Shown piece after piece: positions 15,324-22,240 of a stretch of 33,319 nucleotides of DNA. The stretch is from the IMG/VR virus record IMGVR_UViG_3300027833_000138, positions 1 to 33,319 of that record; one strand, 5' to 3'. The notes under the pieces are model-generated. The model was not told where the DNA came from, searched no databases, and saw only the letters and a program-made list of their open reading frames with translations. The DNA is from a virus. Within the stretch, counting starts at the first letter, position 1. Each line of letters opens with the position of its first letter. The position numbers were made by a program, and so were the translations under genes.

Positions 15324-16127
15324 TTAGCGGACTCTCTTCTCGGCATAAGCTCTAGTGATTTCATCAGATAAAGCTAAATACCGTTCTGGATTGTCCTGCA
15401 TTAGTTTAATAATGTCTGAACGGCGATATATTTTCTTAGCACGTTGCTCACCATTTCCTTTGGTGCTGCCAGTAGAAGCAGTTTTAACTGCGGCTTTTCT
15501 CGTTTGTTTCTCAGCGGCTACAGTGTTGGCTACAGCACCTTGACGTTCTTTCCAGTTAGTGAAAAGTTCATCTGCGGCTTCGTAGTCATACTGCGTGTCT
15601 GCCTGAGCAAAGAGTTGTGTTCTAATCTTAGAGGCTTTAATCCAATCTACAAACTTCTGGTCTTGTATAATCTGCGTCATATCGGGATGACGTTGTTGCA
15701 GATGTGACAATGCAGATGTTCGCGCTTGTTCCTTGTTAGCGGCCTCCGCCTTTTTAATTGAAGGGTGATTAGCAATAGCTCTTTCCATAGCCTTTTCAGG
15801 CTCGGAGAAAAAGTCAATATCATCGTCTTCAGTTTCTTGCGTTGGTGTAGTTGTGTCGAGTTGTGTCTGGATGTATGAATCAACAACAGAACGAAGCTCC
15901 CCTACTTCTCCGCTTTGCTTGCCTAAAAGCTTCTCAGCCTCTTGGTGCATCCTTACAATTTCAGCGGTTGACTTTCCTTTGTACTTCTCGGGGATATCAT
16001 CTTCAGGTATAGGATCAGGGGTTGGCTCGGGTTGGGCTTCCTGTGCTCCTATCTCTTCAATGTTGTTTACTTCTTCTTGTTCGTTGTTGTCCTCATCAGG
16101 ACGCTCGTCTGGTAGAAATGTTGCCAT
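15324..16127 (-). CDS. Capsid scaffolding protein
   Basis: A 267-residue, very charged protein. The first 50 residues are acidic and Pro-rich (PDERPDEDNNEQEEVNNIEE), followed by IPEKYKGKSTAEIVRMHQEA, a motif common in podovirus scaffolds. Helical middle segments follow, and the C-terminus is basic (KKIYRRSDIIKLM, then ITRAYAEKRVR) and would bind coat protein. It is directly upstream of the coat gene with a GGAG ribosome site. It should act inside the procapsid and leave during maturation. Confidence 0.85.
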   Translation of the reverse strand: MATFLPDERPDEDNNEQEEVNNIEEIGAQEAQPEPTPDPIPEDDIPEKYKGKSTAEIVRMHQEAEKLLGKQSGEVGELRSVVDSYIQTQLDTTTPTQETEDDDIDFFSEPEKAMERAIANHPSIKKAEAANKEQARTSALSHLQQRHPDMTQIIQDQKFVDWIKASKIRTQLFAQADTQYDYEAADELFTNWKERQGAVANTVAAEKQTRKAAVKTASTGSTKGNGEQRAKKIYRRSDIIKLMQDNPERYLALSDEITRAYAEKRVR

Positions 16128-16184
16128 TATTAAACTCCGTACCTTTAGTATTATGGAGGTTTATATTATGTAAGGATTCAACAC

Positions 16185-16403
16185 CTATGAATTTTCCTTA
16201 CGTTCTTGTTGCAGTTTCTGCTCTCGTTTCTTGACCCAATTGTCGGAGTTAATACCATTCCGCTTTTCAGTCCAAGTACCGAAGGAAGATAACTGCTTCA
16301 ATGCTGGTTGACCACACTCAGTGCAATCAACTTCTTTAGTGTCACTACTAACTATGAATTCGTTAGTATGTCCGTTTGTGCATTTAAAATCAAACAAAGG
16401 CAT
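16185..16403 (-). CDS. FmdB-like zinc-ribbon protein
   Basis: About 72 residues. I chose the start at 16403 (MPLFDFKC) over the ATG at 16409 because AGGT then lies 7 bases upstream and because FmdB-type ribbons typically begin MP(L/T)Y-D/E. C-x3-H near residue 8 and C-T-E-C-G form a zinc ribbon. The C-terminal half is Lys/Glu/Gln-rich and helical. Similar small ribbons appear in phage head clusters between portal and scaffold. The function is unknown; it may be a head accessory or regulatory protein. Confidence 0.7.
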   Translation of the reverse strand: MPLFDFKCTNGHTNEFIVSSDTKEVDCTECGQPALKQLSSFGTWTEKRNGINSDNWVKKREQKLQQERKENS

Positions 16404-16644
16404 CTTCATTACCTAAGTTGTCGTATGCGTCACGTACTTGTTCTTCTAAGTTTAGTAACGAAGCAATGACATAAAGTTGTCCCTTCCTGAAGAAGAGGTC
16501 TTTCTCATCTTTCGTTCCTTCTACTGAATTAATACCTTTAGAGTTAGTAAGCAAATCTTCGGCCAGAGTAGACCACCCTGCTGTACGGAACATCGAAAGC
16601 ATATCTTCGTAGTATTTTTCTAGTTCTTTATCTGTATCAGTCAT
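16390..16644 (-). CDS. Conserved hypothetical protein upstream of scaffold, 84 aa
   Basis: An acidic helical protein (KELEKYYEDMLSMFRTAGW, then FFRKGQLYVIASLLNLEEQV) of a type found between portal and scaffold in other phages. I cannot assign a function. It is the first gene after the promoter at 16711-16739. AAGGAG is visible upstream of its ATG, and its end overlaps the zinc-ribbon gene by a few codons. Confidence 0.7.
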   Translation of the reverse strand: MTDTDKELEKYYEDMLSMFRTAGWSTLAEDLLTNSKGINSVEGTKDEKDLFFRKGQLYVIASLLNLEEQVRDAYDNLGNEDAFV

Positions 16645-16710
16645 TAACTGTTTCTCCTTAAAGGACAGTTTATTATAAAATTAAAGTATATCAAAGCATA
16701 CTATAAATAT

Positions 16711-16739
16711 ATTATATCATATATCACAGTGAAAGTCAA
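16711..16739 (-). promoter_or_regulatory. Sigma70-type promoter for the capsid genes
   Basis: On the minus strand TTGACT (16739-16734), a 17-base spacer and TATAAT (16716-16711) match the consensus except for one base of the -35. It lies in the only long gap (16645-16789) of the head cluster, about 65 bases before the 84-aa gene, and would boost scaffold and coat expression. The downstream leader holds imperfect AGTAT/ATACT arms near 16684-16702. Confidence 0.8.
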
Positions 16740-16789
16740 GAACTATTTTATCTTTTTTACCGTTGACTTCTTCTTAGCGGTAGGCCTAA

Positions 16790-16912
16790 TTACTTTTTCT
16801 TCTTAGTGGGTTTGCTGTATGATACTTTCTTGCCAGTCTTCTTGGCTGCTTTCTTAGCTGCCGTCATTCCTGACTTAGTGTATGAGTATGATTTTCCACC
16901 TACTTTTGGCAT
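16790..16912 (-). CDS. Small Lys-rich protein, 40 aa
   Basis: MPKVGGKSYSYTKSGMTAAK is followed by a Lys-rich tail with KKTGKKVSYSKPTKKKK. I selected the ATG at 16912 because AGGAG lies just upstream, and because phage proteins of this type begin MPKVGGK. A longer reading start at 17011 would overlap the 96-aa gene heavily. It probably binds DNA or a virion component, but function is unknown. It lies 13 bases after the 96-aa gene. Confidence 0.68.
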   Translation of the reverse strand: MPKVGGKSYSYTKSGMTAAKKAAKKTGKKVSYSKPTKKKK

Positions 16913-16925
16913 TGTACTTCTCCTC

Positions 16926-17216
16926 TTACCATTTAACTTTATCAGCCCAGAAAGCTGCTGACATCTTACCTTTGGATATGTTCTTACCATGTCTGGCTTT
17001 AAAGCTAGCACGCTTCTTTTTCATCTTCTCAGACTCACCTGCTTTGGGACTGCCCGCTGTCTTCGCGCCTTGCTCACCAAAGCGGATGGTCTTAACCTTA
17101 TCCCCTTCTTTGGCAACCACTACGTGACTTTTCTTAGGATGACCGGGGGTGCGTTTGGGTTTGTTAAAACCTGCTACACCAGCCCTAGCTAGCCTTGGGT
17201 CTTTTTTTACTGCCAT
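16926..17216 (-). CDS. Conserved basic phage protein, 96 aa
   Basis: A very basic protein: MAVKKDPRLARAGVAGFNKP then RTPGHPKKSHVVVAKEGDKV, and a C-terminal half with KARHGKNISKGKMSAAFWAD. I recognise this sequence pattern from many aquatic phages near the portal gene but know of no demonstrated function. The first codons overlap the 51-aa coiled-coil reading frame by 32 bases, another sign of coupled translation. Confidence 0.75.
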   Translation of the reverse strand: MAVKKDPRLARAGVAGFNKPKRTPGHPKKSHVVVAKEGDKVKTIRFGEQGAKTAGSPKAGESEKMKKKRASFKARHGKNISKGKMSAAFWADKVKW

Positions 17217-17340
17217 CGGCTTTCTCCTTTGTTAAAGTCTTAACCTCTTGTTCTAGTTTGTCAACCTTTTTATTTACAGCAGCGAACGCTATGTTTACTT
17301 GCTCCATAGCATCGCTGAAGATTTTACTTGTTAGAATCAT
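17185..17340 (-). CDS. Small coiled-coil peptide after the portal gene, 51 aa
   Basis: The ATG at 17340 overlaps the portal stop as ATGA. The product begins MILTSKIFSDAMEQVNIAFA and has a heptad-like VNKKVDKLEQEVKTLTKEK helix, then a short basic tail. It ends 32 bases inside the 96-aa gene. The overlap geometry and coherent coiled coil argue for a real gene. It is too short for a functional assignment. Confidence 0.55.
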   Translation of the reverse strand: MILTSKIFSDAMEQVNIAFAAVNKKVDKLEQEVKTLTKEKADGSKKRPKAS

Positions 17341-19319
17341 AGTGTAAATTGTCCTTGTTGTGGCTGTTCAGGTGCTGCGGGTTTTACAGTGCCTTCTTTA
17401 GCAGCTACCTCTCGTTCCTTAAGAAGTTGTTTAGAGACCTCAAGACGGCGTTGGAACTCTTTGTCGTCAGCATCGCCAGCCTGTAGGTTAGCTGTTACAG
17501 CCTTGATACGGGCTATCTCTGTTTCTTGAGGTACAGCTTGAGCTTCTGCAACAGCCTTAGCTGCACGCGCTTCAGACTCTTTAGCTTGGCCGTTGAGAGC
17601 AGCAGTTTGTGAGGCTTGGAACTGCATTTCAGCTTGCTGCGTAGCTTGCTGTGCTTTCTGAGCTTCTGGGTTAGGCTGGTTGGCCTGATCAAGTTTAGCA
17701 ATAAGTTCTTCGCGGTTGGACAAGTTCATGTTCTCAACAATAGACTTAATCAACTCAGGATACATTGGAGTCTCTGGTGACATAGTTTGTAGCAACTGTA
17801 CTAACTGTGTTACCTCATACTCACGGGCAATGATACCTAAAGAACTAGATACATCAAACTTATAATCAGCAACCGGATATAGCTCAGGCTCAAACTGCAT
17901 GTAACGATGAGCAGCTTTAGTTACCAGTGGAATAATGAATGACTCTTGGAAGTTAATTAATGTACGCTTGTGACGCTTAATGATAGCGCCTAAGCTCATA
18001 GAGATGCCCGCTGCGGTATTATCTCCATTAATACTACCTGCTATACCCGCTGAGTCAATAGCGCCTGTAGCGGTCTGTACCATCTGTTGTAAAGCACTGG
18101 CCTGTGCAAAGGTAATCTGATTAACCTGACCAAAGTTAAAAGGCTGTAGGACTTCAGAAGGGTTGCCGTTTGTCAAGATAACTTTACCCGGACGTACTTC
18201 AGGTTTAGCGCCTCTTGGCATACGAGTAGCATCCATAGCCAACATAGGGTGTACGGTAAGAGCGAGAGCATCGATTCTAGCGCGTAGTTCTGCGTCTAAC
18301 GCCTTTTGAGAGTTGTACCCTTTCTCACATACCCCTCGACCCCAGAAACGGCTAGGAACGACATCCCAAGGGAATGCAATGACAGGCCGGTCGTTCATCA
18401 TATAGGGGTTCTTTTCAGCCTTTAGTAGAGTACCGCCATCAGCAAGTACAACAATAGCTTCAATATAGTAACTATTATCGTCTTCCTCTTCAACTAGCTC
18501 TACAACTTCTTCTTCTGCGTCTGAGTCTGACATGGCTTCTTCTAACAAATACCGAGGGACTAGACCATAGTATTTAGTAAGACGTACTTTGTCGTCATCA
18601 TAGGTAGTTGTTAGCTCATGATCAGGCTCAATGTCAAAATCAGGGGCTGCTACACCTACAGGTACGTCACGATAAACACCTTCTTCCTGTAATTGCTCTA
18701 CAACATGACGCGACACGAACTCATCAATGGCGACACCCAGTGCATTCTCTACAGAAGTAGCCACCGGGTCAATAAGAAAGTTCTGAGGCATTACAGGGTT
18801 AAGCTTAACACAGGTACGGTCTGCAATATCAACACCAACAGCCGTCAACTCACCACCCATGACAGGCTGTGTCGCTGGTTTCATTTCCTTTTCGCTGGTA
18901 AGCTCAATCTCAGCAATACCTGTACCAAAGACAGCAGCATTGATAAGACATTCAGCTACATTCTTACGGATTTTGTTACGTTTAAAGTCAGACTCAAGGC
19001 CATTACGTAGAACTTGGACGTCCATCTTATCAGTATCACCTTGGTCATCCGTGATATCAAACCACTTACCACGACCAAAGGTAGCTTCCTCTAGTTCAGC
19101 CACAGATGACTCAACAGCCTGCTGCAATGCAGGGGAAATTATTCTTGAACGCTCTGATTCTCGTGTTTTATCTTCGGAAGACCACTGGCCGCGCCAAAGA
19201 CGATAGTATTCGTCAAACTTTTGTGAGTAGTTTGCTTCAAAATGGTCACGCCAATCTGTGCATTTAGTGTCTACCCAGTCTTCTAGGTTTTCTAAATGGA
19301 AGTTTTCTTTTTCTAGCAT
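17337..19319 (-). CDS. Portal protein
   Basis: A 660-residue protein with the podovirus portal pattern. Near the N-terminus are EYYRLWRGQWSSEDKTRESE and RSRIISPALQQAVESSVAEL. A wing region carries NAAVFGTGIAEIEL, and later come RFWGRGVCEKGYNSQKALDA and GAIDSAGIAGSINGDNTAAG. The last 130 residues are Ala/Gln-rich helix (QKAQQATQQAEMQFQASQTA), the likely barrel or C-terminal crown. It would form the dodecameric channel for DNA packaging. It sits directly after the large terminase (3 bases apart), as expected for the packaging pair. Confidence 0.93.
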   Translation of the reverse strand: MLEKENFHLENLEDWVDTKCTDWRDHFEANYSQKFDEYYRLWRGQWSSEDKTRESERSRIISPALQQAVESSVAELEEATFGRGKWFDITDDQGDTDKMDVQVLRNGLESDFKRNKIRKNVAECLINAAVFGTGIAEIELTSEKEMKPATQPVMGGELTAVGVDIADRTCVKLNPVMPQNFLIDPVATSVENALGVAIDEFVSRHVVEQLQEEGVYRDVPVGVAAPDFDIEPDHELTTTYDDDKVRLTKYYGLVPRYLLEEAMSDSDAEEEVVELVEEEDDNSYYIEAIVVLADGGTLLKAEKNPYMMNDRPVIAFPWDVVPSRFWGRGVCEKGYNSQKALDAELRARIDALALTVHPMLAMDATRMPRGAKPEVRPGKVILTNGNPSEVLQPFNFGQVNQITFAQASALQQMVQTATGAIDSAGIAGSINGDNTAAGISMSLGAIIKRHKRTLINFQESFIIPLVTKAAHRYMQFEPELYPVADYKFDVSSSLGIIAREYEVTQLVQLLQTMSPETPMYPELIKSIVENMNLSNREELIAKLDQANQPNPEAQKAQQATQQAEMQFQASQTAALNGQAKESEARAAKAVAEAQAVPQETEIARIKAVTANLQAGDADDKEFQRRLEVSKQLLKEREVAAKEGTVKPAAPEQPQQGQFTL

Positions 19320-19322
19320 CGT

Positions 19323-20576
19323 TTAATACCCTGAGTAATAGTCGGTAAATTCATATTCGTCTTCTTCATAGTCATTAACGTAAGCAATGTTAGCTAACTG
19401 GTCAATATAAGCTAAGGAATCAATCAAATCATCGTGTACTAATTTACTTGGAAACTGGAAAAGCTCATCTAAGAACTGTGTGTTCCATTCTCCTTTGTTT
19501 AATACTATCTTTCCGTGTTCAAACCTGCCTTGCAAAGCCCAAACAATCCTATCTATTTTACGTTTGTTACCGTGAGTTAGCTCTTCTACTTTAAAGAAGC
19601 GTTGGTTTTCTTTCATTAAATCATTTAAATAAGGATACACAGCGTTTTTCAAAGCGCCTTTCTCAACACCCACCGCTACGGGTCGATAATCTCGGACTGC
19701 TTCAAAGATTTTTCCGGCAGTCTTTTGGACGCCCCAACGCCCATGTATAATATCAGCAACCCACCAACCCTCAGTGCCTGCTTTGACCACAGCAATAGAC
19801 GTCTGGTCAAGACGATTAGTTTTAGTTGTAGCTTCTTGAACATCTGCAAATCCTGCCAAATCAACTGCTATGTAATATTGTCCTTCCTCTGGTTCTTCTT
19901 CAGAGAACTTTACGTGTTCTTCCTTAAAGAGTTCACCACCCGCTGCCTCAAAGGATGCCATGAACTCCTGTCGGAAGGAGAAGGCTGACATCGACTTCTT
20001 GGCCCCATCAATTTCTTTTTTATCTATTAAAGGATTATCATAGCTAGTAAAATGCCAAGCATTCCATTCTTCATCCTTTGCTTGGAAAGCATATTGATAT
20101 AAATCATAGAAGTGGTTACGACCCATCGGTGTACCAATGAACATCGCTGAACCCTTCTGATCCGCCAAGGCAGGTCTTAGGATCTGCTCCCAGACCTCCG
20201 GCTTCATATCGGCGTACTCATCCATAACCAAGAACTTAAGGCTGACACCACGCATGGTCTCTGGTCTGTCAGCGCCCTTGAGTGCAATGGTAGCACCGTT
20301 GACTAACTTAATCTGTAAATTGTTTATATGACTTGAAGCTATAACCGGTGCGCCTACTTCTAAGAGAGCCTGCCACATAATGTCTCTAGCCTGACCCTGT
20401 GTAGGAGCAACGTAAAAGACATGGCCCTTAGTTGTAGCCAAGCCCTCAATGATTAACTTCCACGCAGCTAGGCGAGACTTGCCTGTACGTCTACCCGCAG
20501 CAATAACCAGAAAACGACAGGGGTCATTCCAGACCTCCTGCTGCCACGGTAGTAACTCAACCTTTAAGTCAGTCAT
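19323..20576 (-). CDS. Terminase large subunit
   Basis: A 417-residue packaging ATPase/nuclease. Walker A is AGRRTGKS (residues 27-34) and Walker B is FLVMDEYADM, with D119-E120. The coupling segment FIGTPMGRN follows. The RNase H-like nuclease has a first acidic residue in YYIAVDLAGFAD (about 240) and a later HDDLIDSLAY (about 383-392). ATPase and nuclease domains are both complete. Its start overlaps the stop of the 94-aa gene (TAATG) and the portal follows. The packaging strategy (pac, cos or direct repeat) cannot be read from this alone. Confidence 0.95.
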   Translation of the reverse strand: MTDLKVELLPWQQEVWNDPCRFLVIAAGRRTGKSRLAAWKLIIEGLATTKGHVFYVAPTQGQARDIMWQALLEVGAPVIASSHINNLQIKLVNGATIALKGADRPETMRGVSLKFLVMDEYADMKPEVWEQILRPALADQKGSAMFIGTPMGRNHFYDLYQYAFQAKDEEWNAWHFTSYDNPLIDKKEIDGAKKSMSAFSFRQEFMASFEAAGGELFKEEHVKFSEEEPEEGQYYIAVDLAGFADVQEATTKTNRLDQTSIAVVKAGTEGWWVADIIHGRWGVQKTAGKIFEAVRDYRPVAVGVEKGALKNAVYPYLNDLMKENQRFFKVEELTHGNKRKIDRIVWALQGRFEHGKIVLNKGEWNTQFLDELFQFPSKLVHDDLIDSLAYIDQLANIAYVNDYEEDEYEFTDYYSGY

Positions 20577-20860
20577 TAATAATTAGCAGTCATGAAGCGT
20601 ATACCATCAAACGTAAAACTTTTCTGTTTCTTTGCTTTAGCCTCTTTAAGTGCTGCCTTGAAACCTTGCTTTTTACTGATACGTTCCTTTGCTTTTTGAC
20701 CCTCAATGATAGAACCTTGTCTAACATTTTCAATACTCTTTGCTTTACCGGCAGCTTTTAAAGCGCCCCTAGTAGATTGTTTGGCTGCGGCTTTGCCTAC
20801 GTTTTTAGACAACGATTTTGTCAAACCCGAAGCTAATGCTTTACCTATTCCTGCTGTCAT
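20576..20860 (-). CDS. Small basic hypothetical protein, 94 aa
   Basis: Lys/Ala-rich: MTAGIGKALASGLTKSLSKN, then QGFKAALKEAKAKKQKSFTF and an end FDGIRFMTANY. The N-terminus could be amphipathic. AAGG lies upstream of its ATG, and its stop shares bases with the terminase start, so the two are coupled. It may assist packaging or bind DNA, but I do not recognise a family. Confidence 0.62.
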   Translation of the reverse strand: MTAGIGKALASGLTKSLSKNVGKAAAKQSTRGALKAAGKAKSIENVRQGSIIEGQKAKERISKKQGFKAALKEAKAKKQKSFTFDGIRFMTANY

Positions 20861-20884
20861 TTTATTTACCTTCTAAATCAGTTA

Positions 20885-21259
20885 TTAGTACAACCACATT
20901 ACAGGTTTAGAATTACCGTCAACAGAGCGCATATCAATATGGACGAACACACTGTGTATTCCAATGCCTCCAAATCCCATCTTGATAGCTTCCTCAACCA
21001 GCGTGTACCTCTGTTGTGCCGTACTAACTTTAATGTCTGCTGCAATGCCTTGGGCATGAGTTCCTGCTTTCTCCTTCCTCAATTCAATTGGGTGCTCTGG
21101 GCTACGATAGCCGCTGGTTATAACAAATGGGAAACCACACCTTGCTCTTAACAGGTCTAGCTTCAATAGGAATGTATCTTTAATTTCATTCTCACCTGTG
21201 TGCTGACAGGCAAACTCTTTCTTTGTGAAGTAATCCAGGTCTTGGTCGATATCATACAT
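20885..21259 (-). CDS. Endolysin candidate, M15 D-Ala-D-Ala peptidase
   Basis: I chose the ATG at 21259 (MYDIDQDLDYFTKKEFAC, 124 residues). The longer start at 21361 would overlap the small terminase gene by over 100 bases. SGYRSPEHP (residues 49-57), AGTHAQGIAADI (zinc ligands H68 and D75) and HSVFVHIDMR (third ligand H107) match the peptidase M15_3 group, whose phage members cut peptidoglycan cross-bridges. No signal peptide is seen, so release would need a holin. It overlaps the end of the small terminase gene by 8 bases, an unusual place for a lysis gene, far from the two holin candidates. Confidence 0.85.
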   Translation of the reverse strand: MYDIDQDLDYFTKKEFACQHTGENEIKDTFLLKLDLLRARCGFPFVITSGYRSPEHPIELRKEKAGTHAQGIAADIKVSTAQQRYTLVEEAIKMGFGGIGIHSVFVHIDMRSVDGNSKPVMWLY

Positions 21260-21659
21260 CTTCGGTAAATTCTCCCTCAATAGCAGAGTCTTGTTCGTCT
21301 TTAGAACCCGATATAACAGTAGTCTCACCACCGACACCAGTGATAGATATGTTAATTGCACTTGTCCCTCCTGCTACCTTATCCTTCTCGAAGTAGCTGG
21401 TAGGTAAGACCCTATCCATCACTAGCTTCCAAGCAGCAGCCTGATTCTTATGCTCATCGTCCAGAGCAGCATCAAAGATAGACTCTAAGACCTTCTTAGA
21501 CTTAGGAGACGTAAGCATCCTAGTCTTGTACTCATTGATAATAGCAGCATCGCCCGGTGGCCGCCCTCTCTTCCCAACAGTTCCCCGCTTGCGGCTGACA
21601 ATATCTGTCTTCTTAGGGCGTCCCCGCTTTCGCTTCGCTTCAGCGATATTACTTGACAT
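21252..21659 (-). CDS. Terminase small subunit (putative)
   Basis: A 135-residue protein with a basic N-terminus carrying two AT-hook-like elements (RKRGRPKK, then KRGRPPGDAA) and a helical core (SPKSKKVLESIFDAALDDEH, then QAAAWKLVMDRVLP). It ends in a glycine-rich strand and an acidic tail. This matches small terminases of other podoviruses and would recognise the packaging site for the large subunit. It is the first gene of the leftward arm, with AGGA 8 bases before its ATG, and follows a consensus promoter. Confidence 0.82.
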   Translation of the reverse strand: MSSNIAEAKRKRGRPKKTDIVSRKRGTVGKRGRPPGDAAIINEYKTRMLTSPKSKKVLESIFDAALDDEHKNQAAAWKLVMDRVLPTSYFEKDKVAGGTSAINISITGVGGETTVISGSKDEQDSAIEGEFTEDV

Positions 21660-21680
21660 AGATATATCCTTTGGTTACCT

Positions 21681-21700
21681 AAGTATACTTAAGTATACTT
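21681..21700. repeat. 20-bp perfect palindrome (two AAGTATACTT units)
   Basis: AAGTATACTT occurs twice head to tail, and each unit is its own reverse complement. It lies in the leader of the small-terminase transcript, about 85 bases after the predicted start. A 14-base stretch (CCTAAGTATACTTA) is shared with 26038-26051. Confidence 0.9.
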
Positions 21701-21791
21701 TAGACCTCTTTAGGTTTATACTTTAAGTTAATTCTTTAATTATAATCCTTAAAGGAAATAACTATATATCTTCTTAACTAACTATAGTATT

Positions 21792-21820
21792 ATTATAACA
21801 TATTACAGAGCCTTTGTCAA
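21792..21820 (-). promoter_or_regulatory. Consensus sigma70 promoter for the leftward arm
   Basis: On the minus strand TTGACA (21820-21815), a 17-base spacer and TATAAT (21797-21792) match the sigma70 consensus exactly. The predicted start near 21785 gives a leader of about 125 bases to the small terminase gene, containing the AAGTATACTT palindromes. Confidence 0.88.
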
Positions 21821-21882
21821 GCTTTATTTCATCTAATTCCTTTAACCCTTCATGTCCGTTTCTGCTACCTTTTATTACTTTT

Positions 21883-21910
21883 AGTTATATTTACATTTAC
21901 CTATATAACT
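21883..21910. repeat. Inverted repeat AGTTATAT / ATATAACT
   Basis: Eight-base perfect arms (21883-21890 and 21903-21910) are separated by 12 AT-rich bases in the middle of the control region. It could be an operator or an extruding origin hairpin. No T-run follows, so it is not a terminator. Confidence 0.65.
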
Positions 21911-21932
21911 CAAAGACTTATGTTATACTTAA

Positions 21933-21960
21933 GGTATACCATTTGTGTTATATTTGTCAA
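21933..21960 (-). promoter_or_regulatory. Weaker leftward promoter candidate
   Basis: On the minus strand TTGACA (21960-21955) is followed after 16 bases by TATACC (21938-21933). The -35 is perfect and the -10 is poor. The -10 lies within a GGTATACC palindrome next to TTAAGTATA, a half-match to the AGTATACT motif. Confidence 0.4.
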
Positions 21961-22061
21961 CCTAAAACCCACTTTTTTTGTATACCGGAGGGTACCTTTA
22001 CAATCGCGCGTGCACAATAGAGACCCCCGGGGGCGATAATGATACCACATCTGGATTCTCA

Positions 22062-22101
22062 GGTCAATCATTCGTGTGACCCAAGGAGCCTTTGTGGTCA
22101 C
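22062..22101. repeat. Alternating GGTCA / TGACC / GGTCA elements
   Basis: GGTCA (22062-22066), TGACC (22077-22081) and GGTCAC (22096-22101) form two mutually exclusive inverted repeats. The second pair, GTGACC/GGTCAC with a 14-base loop, is the stronger. The array lies 100-140 bases upstream of the rightward promoter and could be a protein-binding array. Confidence 0.5.
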
Positions 22102-22206
22102 GTTTACCGCTGTACCTTGAGGTGTGAGTATGCTATAGGATACCTATGTCCTACTACTATGCGAAAAAACAGGTAAAATTAATTTCACTTATTTTTGATT
22201 TAGGGC

Positions 22207-22234
22207 TTGACACCGGGATTCAAGTCTATACAAT
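22207..22234 (+). promoter_or_regulatory. Rightward early promoter
   Basis: TTGACA (22207-22212), a 16-base spacer and TACAAT (22229-22234) form a good sigma70-type promoter with a start near 22241. It is the only convincing rightward promoter before the early genes. Confidence 0.7.
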
Positions 22235-22240
22235 GGGGGC

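Noticed and set aside
16741-16789. TACCG/CGGTA hairpin after the 40-aa basic gene as a terminator
   Set aside because: The stem is short and on the minus strand it is followed by A rather than U.
16913-17011. N-terminal extension of the 40-aa Lys-rich gene to 17011
   Set aside because: It would overlap the 96-aa gene out of frame, while the ATG at 16912 has AGGAG and a recognisable opening.
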